Assembly: GCA_949592205.1 (NCBI GenBank)
Contig: CATIUR010000005.1
Coordinates: 108,931,277 to 108,995,276, forward strand
Direction: 5' to 3'
Origin: Helichrysum umbraculigerum
Lineage: Eukaryota; Streptophyta; Magnoliopsida; Asterales; Asteraceae
DNA: 64,000 nucleotides
In this document: positions 54,615 through 64,000 of the stretch, piece by piece
Numbering within the stretch: the stretch's first letter is position 1
How the letters are laid out: every line of letters begins with the position of its first letter
Notes under the pieces: model-generated
Told to the model about the DNA's origin: nothing
What the model saw: only the letters and a program-made list of their open reading frames with translations
Databases searched by the model: none
Made by a program: the position numbers and the translations under genes

Positions 54615-57123
54615 TGATGTGCGCCTAGAGGTCGGTCAAGGAATTGCTTCCTGTCGTCGCGGTGCCTTCCTCCGGGCGCGCCACCAGTGGGTGTTTTAAA
54701 ATTTGTAAATGCGGGGCCTAAGGATACTTAAAACTATGGGGTATAGTAGTAAGTATGACCTAGGGTCGTTCTTCAAACTACAACGGGCATGGGATCTAGG
54801 TCTTTTGATTATCTTTTGTAATTTAGCTGGTTTATCAAAAGGTTGATAGGGGTTTTGGTTTTTTCTATTATAACTACTAATTTTAAACTAAACTAAACTA
54901 GAGGATAGGTGAGGTGAGGTGGCTACGAGAACAGCAGATTAACGCGAGTGTCTACTATGATAATTATATATGCTATTTAGGGGTAGTTATTTTAGTTAAG
55001 GTATTAGCTATGACGACGAAGTCAGGACTTAACAGACGTACTTGAAACAATCGATGACAACAAAGTACTCTACTTACAACCTTTCCTTAGCTCCCACGTA
55101 TTTAAACGCTTGTACCAGTAGTAAGTTGTTTTACAGTATTTCCGTTGAAACATAAAAAGGTTCTTGTTATCTATCCTGAGTTATATGTCCTAATGAGCTA
55201 TAACTACTAGCCTATTATATACCTAACGCGAAGTTGTCCACAATCAGATAAATAACATGTCACGAAGATAGCAGTTATAGAGTGTAAACTATACCGGAAG
55301 TTCTCCCAAATATAGCAACCAATTTAACCAACAGCCATCCTCGAGTCCTATTCCCCAATCTCGGACATTTGAGATATCCGAATCATGGCATGAATTGTTG
55401 AATGAACAAAAACATGAAACAGGGGTTTCCTACCGGAACAGGTTGGGATGGCCTGGTCTAACGGCTGATTAAATTGTTCATCATTATTTCATATAAACCA
55501 TCATAACTATTTTACGCGTGTTAAACTGATGTATGCAATTAATTTATACTCGAAAACCTAATCATATATCCAATAACACAAATGATACTAGCATGCAAAC
55601 CCTAAAGCAACAATCAAACAAGAACATGCGACAGAGCAGCATACAAGGATCAGTTTAATTTGTGCAGAGTAACTGGATAATTGGTTAAGTCACACATGTT
55701 CCGAAAGTTCTCTCAAAAACATGCGTTAAATAAATTGAATCTAATCTATCTCTAATCCTACGCTCCGTGTCTCCCTCCGGTGTATTTCAACCAGGAGAAC
55801 ACCGGCCATGTCGAGTTCAACGATCATCAGACATAGAATAATAAGCGGCGTACCACCAGTTAAGGACCAGCAGTAAGTTACAAACCACAGCATAAGTTGG
55901 ATAGATAAACATTGGAGACTCAATTCATAGATTCAAATATATACTAACAGCATACGGACAGAGTAACGGCGTATTTGCAATTGAAATCATTACCACAACG
56001 GATTGTGCCCACGACTTTCATAGCTTCCACGTTCCGTACTACACACATTCGTGATGATTCCGGCGCTATACAAATGAAAGCCGTATAACGTTACCTCCGT
56101 TGTTTCATGATATCCAATTGCATTTTAAAGTATAACTACCCTAACATAATGATTATCATAGCAAACACAGATTTGTTTAGCTAAGCATGGCAATAATTCT
56201 AGCAAGCAATTCTAAATAATTATGACAACAGCACAACATATTTAAAACAACAAGATAGAAATTAAAATATAAACCTGACAAAGCGTAATTACAAATCTTG
56301 CGCAATCGCAGTCTCGGAGCACCTCCGTAAAGCTAAGCTAGAAGCTAATCTACTAGCTTAATTAAACTAACCTAAACTAATTATTTCTAGAGAGAGAGTA
56401 GAGAGAGAAAGTAAAGAAATGGTGAATGTTGAATGAAGTGTGTAAAATGAGGAGATGGTGGCTTGTATTTATAGGCATGGCTCAACCGTATTCCTCAACC
56501 GTATTCTAGCCTTCAAAATCTCAGCCGTATTCCTCAGCCGTATCAAGATTGCACCTTGGATGACCAAAACATGCGATACGGTTGAATTTGGCCGTATTCG
56601 GGAGAGATTGGCCGTATCGGGGGAGGGACAAGGCTGGATACGGGGGAGATTGCTCGTATACGGCTGGCACTAGGCCGTATACGCCCAAAACAGGCCGTAT
56701 ACGGTCAGGTCCAGGCCGTATACGGCTGGGCTTGGCCGTATCCAGCTTGTCTCTCCCGTATCGTGTTCCGTCGGTTGCTTGTAATCTTCGTTTGGGCGTA
56801 ACTTCTTCATCCGATGTCCGTTTTCAGCGTTCTTTATATCCACGCGATCGTAATCTCCTGATGAAGAAAATGACATAGGTTAGAGGTCATAATCTTTAGT
56901 AGAGATTAAAAAGTGCTTAAAAGCGTGAACCGGAATGCTTATGATCGTTTTCGTTATATTTATCGTGTTTTTTCGACCATTTAGATGATTTTTGAAATGT
57001 TGTCTATATTTTAGCCTTAATGATGAGTTTTGATAATAATGTATTGATTTTGAATATATTCATCATTTTTTTGGGCTAAAAAGGTGAGAAAGTCATAAAA
57101 ACTTGACTTTTTACGTGTCATCA
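54615..57123 (-). repeat. 5' LTR of Athila element
   Basis: 2509 bp; same ends as the left LTR. It differs by scattered substitutions and by a 4-bp deletion near 57093 (GTGACGCAT to GTCAT). Word array at 56485-56765, TATA box at 56473-56466. Confidence 0.93.
56485..56765 (-). repeat. CCGTAT/CCGTATACGG word array, Athila 5' LTR
   Basis: Copy of the array in the 3' LTR with one changed word (CCCGTAT to CTCGTAT). Confidence 0.92.
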
Positions 57124-58576
57124 ATTGTATTTTAGAAACCGTTACGGAATCTAAGTACGGGGGTCCGGGGGCAGCGCCCCTGGTAGCGGGGTCCAAGGGG
57201 TGCAGCCCCTGGAGGGGTCCAAGGGGCAGAGCCCCTGGCTGGGGTCGAGCTGCCAGGTCAGCTTGGAAAATTTTTATTTCTACTATATTGCTTTGACGAA
57301 AAACGCATCTGGAATCTGAATTCGGGTAAAATCGAGTGATAAATTTCGAGTCTCGACACTTAGTAAAAATCTGAGTTTTCTGTGTTTTGCGACACAATAT
57401 GCGACACAAAAGTGATTATGCGACACAAGGGTTGTGTCGCATAAGAATGCGACACAATGTCTATACGACACAAGGGTTGTGTCGCATGAATGCGAAATGC
57501 TGATTCAACAGCGACATAGTGATTGTGTCGTATGGGGTATGCGACATAGTGGTTGTGTCGCAGGACTTGCGACACTAATTATTTGGTACGACATAAGGTA
57601 CGACATAACATGGGAAATACGACATAACGTGCGACACTAAGGGTAAAATACGACACAACATGCGACACAATGCTTGTGTCGCATGGATGAACACCAGCCC
57701 AGAAAGTCCGGCTGTTCAACATTTTCCGGCCAAAAATCCATTTTTAACCCGTTTTCAAGCTGTAATTTCGTGTTCTATACATTGTAATGGACATATACTA
57801 GTTATAATAACAACCACAAATGAAAAATACAAAGAATCGAGTGATTTCGGGATTTTGTCGGAAACTTACAATTTGCCGAAATGAAAATCCGGAAAGGTAG
57901 CGTTGTAGATCGTCGCGAGGTGGTCGTGAATCTCTAAAAATATTGGTGATCCGGTTGCGTTTGGTAGTAGTATTGTGCGATTTAGGTGGATGGTGGTGAT
58001 TTTGATTAGTAGAGAGAAAATAGGAGAGAGAGAGATAAGAAAGGTGATAAAATGAAGAAAGAAAGATGGGAGGTGGGGTTTATCCCCACTTTTCCAGTTT
58101 TCGCCCCGCGTTCCGTGTGGTGTTCGTTTGCTCCGTCGTTTAACGTTAAACGATTATTTACATTTTAATTATGAGTTTTAAAATACGATTTATTACGCGA
58201 TATATTGTTTGAATATTTTACAAAATATTTATATTTGTGTTATAAAACGTAAATTAGTTTATTTAGTTTGCGCGTTTTAAATATTTTACATTATGTAAGT
58301 TTTGGGTTGTACGATACGAATGAATACGAAATATTATCATAATAATATTTTTGACATAAAAGTGTTATTTAATAAAATGAGTCACCAACGTCCGTATTAA
58401 ATTGAATCGAAATACATTCGATTTAAACTGCGTACGATTTAATCAAATCGCATTTTCGTATATATTCAACAATATATATATAATTCGATACATTAATTAG
58501 CCTAACCAGGAACTAATTACATGTATTAACATATGATTAGGCACTAATTACTAGTCCTAATTTGGCGGGTGTTACA
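57124..58576 (-). mobile_element. Tekay C LTR fragment
   Basis: The right end GCGGGTGTTACA matches the Tekay A LTR end and the order of segments is the same (GC-rich hairpins at 57160-57262, anchor, word array, ACCAACGTCCG near 58384). The left part of the LTR is missing at the Athila junction. The right flank (CCTAC) shows no polypurine tract, so this was a 5' LTR or solo LTR. Confidence 0.8.
57389..57683 (-). repeat. GCGACACAA/TTGTGTCGC word array in Tekay C LTR
   Basis: About eighteen words in both orientations (TGCGACACAA, TTGTGTCGCA, GCGACATA). It lies at the same anchor as in Tekay A and B. Confidence 0.92.
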
Positions 58577-58935
58577 CCTACTTATATGACCTCACGTGTT
58601 TAGAACATGATAAGCATCAAATAGATAATATATTTTATAGTAATTTATCCCTATATTTATATACATTTTAGTGCATTTATATGATTTTAGATACTTATTT
58701 TGTTAATATTTGCAGAGATGTATTTTAATTGAAGATTCAAGAAAAGGAACGAGAACGAATCCAAAACTGAAGAAAATGAAGAAAGGAAGAAAATGGAGCT
58801 TAAACCTTAAAGAATTGAAGACTTAAATAATAATATTGAAGAATTGGGCCAAAATGAAGATTAAAAGCCGAGAGTGAAAAGAAGATAGCCTAAAATGAAG
58901 CCCAACCCGAAGTTAGAAGATTCTGGAATTGAAGA

Positions 58936-59070
58936 CCAACCGGCGGTTGAGAAACCCAACCGGCGGTTGAATATATTTAATTAAAGGCGGTTCCAAACGC
59001 GGAGTTGGAGTAGGACACAAATTGATCCAACCGGCGGTTGGGAAGCCCAACCGGCGGTTGGACTGGCGGT
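58936..59070 (+). repeat. CCAACCGGCGGTTGG word array
   Basis: Four copies of CCAACCGGCGGTTG(G/A) and partial words (AGGCGGTTCC, TGGCGGTTTT). Directly followed by a TATA box. Same word as copia C (12188-12306). Confidence 0.9.
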
Positions 59071-59079
59071 TTTGAAAAC

Positions 59080-59087
59080 TATAAATA
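59080..59087 (+). promoter_or_regulatory. TATA box
   Basis: TATAAATA right after the word array, in good context (ACTATAAATAGAGG). Confidence 0.6.
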
Positions 59088-60620
59088 GAGGCCTAGTTTA
59101 GGTTTAACCATATACGATTCTTAGAATACAAAGTCGAATATTAGGGTTTAAGGTCGACTTGAGGTGCGAATTTGGAGGCTAAGGAGCTAGGGTTTGAAGG
59201 TTTTTAACCCTAGGAAAAGCTGGTTCGACAATTGGTTCGATTTCTTTATCCTTGTAACTTTAATAACCTTATTGAGTTAATTTATGGATATTGTTTATTT
59301 GATTTAATTGTGAATTAGGTTTTCGTTATAGCTATTTGAATGAATGTTTACTGAGTTTATTGTATGAATTTATGTTTATGTTGGAACTATATTATTGAAT
59401 GTTTATTATACAAGAATTGTCTATATTATAATATATTAATGATCGTTCTTGACATAGTTAACTGATTTATATTAAACGAGGATGACCATATTAAGTTTTA
59501 TAAATTAAGTGATTATGTTTATGTCTTGATCTTAACCTTATGCAATAGACGAAGAATATAATTCATTGATATAAAGTAATATTGTGATTCACGCCGTACC
59601 GATGAAATTGTATTAATAAACTGATGATAGATCTTAATAATTAGTGATACTTTGCGTAACCTTATGATTGTGTTGCTATGATGAAGATTAGCTTAAGCTT
59701 AAGTAATTTTCTACATTAGTAATTCACCAGTAATAATAGCCAACAAGCAAATAGACGTAAGTAAGTATAATAAGTTTAGTAAATAATAGTTTGAATAATT
59801 ATAATCTTCTATCCAATTGAGTATTCTTAAGTTGTTCCTGAAACTTATCTATTAGAATCTGTATCAATTATAAATATGTTCGTTCGGAACTAAAACGTCC
59901 CCCTTATCTTGTATATTATTGTATATTCTTGTAAATAATTGTAATTAGGAGTAAATAGATAATTAGTTATAAATTAGAATCACGTTCCCTGTGTTCGAAC
60001 TTGGACTTACTTATAAAGCTATATTATACGAACGGGTTAATCTTGGTATTTCCTTAATTTAAAACTTGTGATTATAATTGCCTATACTTAGCTGTCGCAC
60101 CCCCAAAACACGTGGCAGCGGAAACATGAGGTGTCACGGGGGCGCCGACCAAATCAAATATCACAACACAAAGATTAAAGCAAACGACCTCTATATGAGA
60201 CGTTTGAAAATATTACATTACCATAATTCAAATGTTTACAAAATATCTGGAGTTCGCATAAACCGTTAGAGATTTCTAATGCATAAATGTTGATACAAAA
60301 TATCGTAATGCAATCTAATCTCTTGTTGTTTGTGAAAACATGCGACTCGAGCTAATGCTTCCAAAAGCATCCTACTTTCTTGATTCCTGTGGGTAGTCCT
60401 ACTGCGTCTGTAAACCTGAGAGATACATGCTAAAAGGTCAACATAAAGTTGGTGAGTTCATAGGTTTGTTAAACAGTTGTCCAAAATATTGGTATGAAAC
60501 ACAAGTTTACCAAAATTGTATCGCTAAACCACGATAAGTAAGTGTGTTGCACGTATGCAAAGATAATAATGTATACTATTGCCAATATCGTAATTGTAAA
60601 TTGCAAGATTTAATAGTTTG

Positions 60621-60884
60621 TATTGCTTTACCACAATATCGAAATGTTTGTATTGCTTTACCGCAATAACGTTTTGTATTGCTTTACCGCAATATCATTT
60701 TGTATTGCTTTACCGCAATATCGTTTTGTATTGCTTTACCGCAATATCGTTTTGTATTGCTTTACCGCAATATCGTTTTGTATTGCTTTACCGCAATATC
60801 GTTTTGTATTGCTTTACCGCAATATCGTTTTGTATTGCTTTACCGCAATATCGTTTTGTATTGCTTTACCGCAATATTGCAAGC
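60621..60884. repeat. 26-bp minisatellite, ten units
   Basis: One 30-bp unit then nine units of 26 bp from 60651. The core ATTGCTTTACCGCAAT is a small dyad (ATTGC...GCAAT). Open frames here are only the repeat. Confidence 0.95.
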
Positions 60885-61452
60885 GTAAATCAACAGATTT
60901 AAATGGTTGTATTGGCCTTAGTGGAATAGAAAGTAACTCATGAAATACGTATAAGTGTTTTCCTAAAAACAGTTCATAAAACAGTTCACATAACAGTTCA
61001 TAAAACAGTGCATGTATTCTCACCCCAAAACAGTTCAAACAAGTAAAAAGGGGGCTATGAAACTCACCTCAGATTAGCATGTAGCAAGCAAATATCAAAT
61101 AAGCAAGCAAGCCGGTGTGCAACCTCCTAACGCCCTAGAAACGTATAAGGTTGGGTATAAGTAGATGTCTCGAAGACCATCTATAGCGATTGTATAAGTG
61201 GGGGTCAATGTCCACTTAAGCCAATCGTGTAGGTGGAGGGTTAATGTCCACCTAGAGCTAGTTCATCAACTAGTATGTCCAAATAAATTGTTCAAGTTCG
61301 TTTATTAAAAACGTGTACGACCCGTTGGTGAAAGTTTGTAATAATAATTCATTTAGACATTATTATCAAGTTTGTTTTGCTATAAACTATTCATTAGTAC
61401 ATATCGTGTGTTGCAAACCAATTATTTTAGTTTGTATAAGTCTTAAACCGTA

Positions 61453-61674
61453 GGTCAAAGTTGGTCAACTCGCTGGTCAAACCTGGTCAAACTGGTCAAA
61501 CCTGGTCAAACCGGTCAAACCTGGTCAACCTGGCCAAACCTGGTCAAACCTGGTCAAACTGGTCAAACCTGGTCAAACCGGTCAAACCTGGTCAACCTGG
61601 TCAAACCTGGTCAAACTGGTCAAACCTGGTCAAACCTGGTCAAACCTGGTCAAACTGGTCAAGGTTGGTCAAAC
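61453..61674. repeat. GGTCAAAC tandem array (22 TTGACC on the minus strand)
   Basis: GGTCAA recurs 22 times at 9-12 bp spacing. Its complement TTGACC matches the W-box core TTGAC(C/T) bound by WRKY factors. Confidence 0.93.
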
Positions 61675-62276
61675 TTAGCATCACTAGCAAAATGTAGCAT
61701 CACTAGGTTAGTGTCTCTACTTGAGACTTAGGATATTTTCAGAAAATGTGGCATCACTAGCAAAATGTAGCATCACTAGCAAAATGTAGCATCACTAGGT
61801 TAATGTCTCTACTTGAGACTTAGGATATTTTTAGAAAATGTGGCATCACTAGCAAAATGTAGCATCACTAGCAAAATGTAGCATCACTAGGTTAGTGTCT
61901 CTACTTGAGACTTAGGATATTTTCAGAAAATGTAGCATCACTAGCAAAATGTAGCATCACTAGGTTAGTGTCTCTACTTGAGACTTAGGATATTTTCAGA
62001 AAATGTGGCATCACTAGCAAAATGTAGCATCACTAGGTTAGTGTCTCTACTTGAGACTTAGGATATTTTCAGAAAATGTTCTAAGTGTCGGTTTCTAATT
62101 CGGGAAACTTTCTAAGTTTAGTCTTTGGTCCAAGTTACTAACTAAGTCATCCAAACCCATTTTTGTTACCACTTTCCAAAAATAGTAAGTTTTGTCGTTT
62201 TTAGAAACCGAGCTATTTTTGTTGACTTGGTCAAACCGACTCGGTTTGACCCGAAACTTTTACCCAACCCACATTT
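61578..62276 (+). repeat. long inverted repeat, left arm
   Basis: Pairs in reverse with 63268-64000: same AAATGTGGGTTGG, AGTCATCCAAACCCATTTTT and GCATCACTA/GGTCAAAC parts in mirrored order. The right arm runs out of the window, so full length is unknown. Confidence 0.9.
61678..62080. repeat. GCATCACTA array, Tekay D left arm
   Basis: Repeats of GCATCACTAGCAAAATGTA (19 bp) alternating with a longer unit holding TTAGTGTCTCTACTTGAGAC and GATATTTTCAGAAAATGT. It occupies the array position of Tekay B. Confidence 0.93.
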
Positions 62277-64000
62277 AACGTATAAATAAACGTATAAGCA
62301 ACCGAGCAAACGAACGTAAAACGCAACAATTTAAGCTAGGAATGAAAAATGACCAAAATGCCCTTGGTGGGACCACATGGGGGCCGGCCACCCCATGTGC
62401 CACCTCCCCCTCCTCTCCACTCTTCTTGTTCCTTGCATCATAATGATGATATTCTTTATGTTTTCACCACTCTACCTACATGCAAATAAACTCTCTCATT
62501 TCTTCATTTTTAATTACCAAAAACACACTTATTCTCTCTCAAAATACTGAGAATACCAACCCCAATTTTCCCTTACAATCATCACTAAAATCACCACCAT
62601 CTTGAAGATCAAGAAGAAGCTAAACTCAAGATCAACATCATCATCATCCTCTCTTGTTCTTCTTCATCATTCTTTGTGAGAATCACTAACTCCCTCACTT
62701 ACTTTACTTATTTACTACTGATTATGATGTTATAATGTTCATCTATCATGATTATGTCCAAATATCATACTAAAAATCGTTTTTATAACACATACAAGAA
62801 CATGCAGAATCTGTCTCATAAAATGCAGTTTACAAAAATATTCGTATAAAATCGAATTTTGAGAGTTAGAAGATGAATTTTTTTAAAATTTTGCGTCTTG
62901 AAAAGATCTACAACTTTCGTCTTTTGCACTTTTTCCAGAAACGTACTCATTTCTCTCTACGAGCCGATTTATATGACTGACCTGTTAGTTTTCGAGAATT
63001 GTGTTCGGAACTTTCGCGGAATTTATTTAATATGTAAACGGACTTGTTAAATGCTGGAAATTTGACATGTTAGTCTAGACACTTAGTAGATCAGTTGGTA
63101 AAAGTTTTGAGGTTTGATTTGGACTAGAGATAGGCGAAATCAGTTGGCGTAATGACCCGACATAAACCGAAAACGTTGAATCTTGAAGTTTTAAGATGCG
63201 AATTTAAAACCGACACCTCGAAATAATCCCGACATGAACCGACATATTTTATAAGCTTATTTAACTGAAATGTGGGTTGGATAAAAGTTTCGGGTCAAAC
63301 CGAGTCGGTTTGACCAAGTCAACAAAAACGGCTCGGTTTCTAAAAACGACAAAACTTACTATTTTTGGAAAGTGGTAACAAAAATGGGTTTGGATGACTT
63401 AGTTAGTAACTTGGACCAAAGACTAAACTTAGAAAGTTTCCCGAATTAGAAACCGACACTTAGAACATTTTCTGAAAATATCCTAAGTCTCAAGTAGAGA
63501 CACTAACCTAGTGATGCTACATTTTGCTAGTGATGCTACATTTTGCTAGTGATGCCACATTTTCTGAAAATATCCTAAGTCTCAAGTAGAGACACTAGCC
63601 TAGTGATGCTACATTTTGCTAGTGATGCTACATTTTGCTAGTGATGCTACATTTTGCTAGTGATGCCACATTTTCTGAAAATATCCTAAGTCTCAAGTAG
63701 AGACACTAACCTAGTGATGCTACATTTTGCTAGTGATGCCACATTTTCTGAAAATATCCTAAGTCTCAAGTAGAGACACTAACCTAGTGATGCTACATTT
63801 TGCTAGTGATGCTACATTTTGCTAGTGATGCCACATTTTCTGAAAATATCCTAAGTCTCAAGTAGAGACACTAACCTAGTGATGCTACATTTTGCTAGTG
63901 ATGCTAAGTTTGACCAACCTTGACCAGTTTGACCAGGTTTGACCAGGTTGACCAGGTTTGACCGGGTTGACCAGGTTTGACCAGTTTGACCAGGTTTGAC
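62277..64000 (+). mobile_element. second Tekay D LTR piece, opposite orientation
   Basis: In plus orientation it matches Tekay B from about 41850 (ATGACCAAAATGCCCTTG like ATGACTAAAATACCCTTG) through AAAGTTTCGGGTCAAACCG, then the array (63478-63905) and TTGACC repeats to the window edge. No ORF. Confidence 0.78.
63268..64000 (-). repeat. long inverted repeat, right arm
   Basis: Mirror of the left arm, separated by about 990 bp. It ends with at least nine TTGACC copies (63909-64000). Confidence 0.9.

Larger units (their letters stand above)
44337..57123 (-). mobile_element. Athila-type Ty3 element, nearly complete
   Basis: LTRs of 2512 and 2509 bp, an Asp-tRNA-type primer site, shortened gag, complete pol, a small 3' ORF and a 2-kb 3' non-coding region. 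By eye the LTRs differ at about ten places, so the element is young. The flanks GAAAG (44332-44336) and ATTGT (57124-57128) do not match, so there is no target duplication. Confidence 0.92.
58577..60092 (+). mobile_element. probable Tat/Athila-type LTR, truncated
   Basis: No ORF. A word array (58936-59070) stands just upstream of TATAAATA (59080-59087). The right end contains CACGTTCCCTGTGTTCGAAC (about 59982-60001), a segment typical of the 3' end of Tat/Athila LTRs. It is cut at 60092 by the Tekay D LTR. The left edge is not defined. Confidence 0.45.
60093..62276 (-). mobile_element. Tekay D LTR, 3' part
   Basis: The left end TGTCGCACCCCC is an LTR terminus (flank TTAGC). Segments GCAAACGACCTCTA, CATGCTAAAAGGTCAACA and the ACCCGTTGGTGAAAG region match Tekay A and B in order. 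It contains a 26-bp minisatellite, a GGTCAAAC array and the GCATCACTA array. It ends at 62276 in an inverted junction. Confidence 0.8.

Noticed and set aside
60621..60884. Regular repeats resembling a CRISPR array
   Set aside because: Units are directly tandem with no unique spacers, in a plant LTR; it is a minisatellite.
60618..60943. Open frames of 70-106 codons across the 26-bp minisatellite
   Set aside because: They arise from repeat periodicity (26 bp cycling through three frames) and have no start context or homology.
61461..61697. 78-codon frame rich in GQTWSN
   Set aside because: Pure translation of the GGTCAAAC tandem array.

Overview
This window is intergenic DNA from a flowering plant. 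It is built entirely of nested long-terminal-repeat (LTR) retrotransposons, and I found no host gene, tRNA or rRNA. The SIRE-like Ty1/copia elements, chromodomain Ty3 elements of Tekay/Del type and an Athila element with an Asp-tRNA-type primer site point to a eudicot. The large extra ORF behind a copia pol resembles ORFs I know from Asteraceae copia elements, so Asteraceae is my best guess (inference).

Layout: (1) 1-8872, copia A (+): end of gag, intact pol, a 2-kb spacer, an intact 896-residue extra ORF, polypurine tract and 3' LTR. (2) 8873-12051, copia B (-), a relative of A cut by A's insertion: gag, leader, primer-binding site and 5' LTR. (3) 12052-14541, copia C (+): leader and degenerate gag. 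Its protease is split at 14541 and resumes at 41028-41255. (4) 14542-41022, a Tekay-type Ty3 array (-) inserted in copia C with one 5-bp target duplication (ACCTC) around the whole array. It reads LTR-internal-LTR-internal-LTR-internal-LTR with a period of about 8 kb. Every internal copy keeps an intact 170-residue ORF upstream of a broken gag-pol. (5) 41256-44336, LTR of a related family, Tekay B (+). (6) 44337-57123, a young Athila element (-) with near-identical LTRs, intact pol, a capsid-less gag and a small 3' ORF. (7) 57124-58576, LTR fragment Tekay C (-). (8) 58577-60092, probable Tat/Athila-type LTR (+). (9) 60093-64000, two Tekay D LTR pieces joined head to head, forming a long inverted repeat.

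The most unusual feature is not a gene. Almost every LTR here carries an array of short words that are palindromic or occur as inverted pairs: GCGACGT/ACGTCGC, GCGACACTT/GTGACGC, GCGACACAA/TTGTGTCGC, CCAACCGGCGGTTGG and CCGTATACGG. In copia, Athila and Tat-type LTRs the array sits just upstream of the TATA box. In Tekay LTRs it sits at a conserved anchor in mid-LTR. Homologous LTRs carry different words at the same place, and the same word occurs in unrelated Ty1/copia and Ty3 elements. Copia A repeats its word upstream of its extra ORF and copia B repeats its words in the leader. This looks like an exchangeable recognition code for sequence-specific DNA-binding factors, in the manner of the VANC motif system of Arabidopsis VANDAL transposons. 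That interpretation is inference.

A second theme is splicing. Acceptor-like sites (pyrimidine tract plus CAG or TAG) lie at or just before the starts of copia A pol, copia A extra ORF, copia B gag, copia C gag and the Athila 3' ORF.
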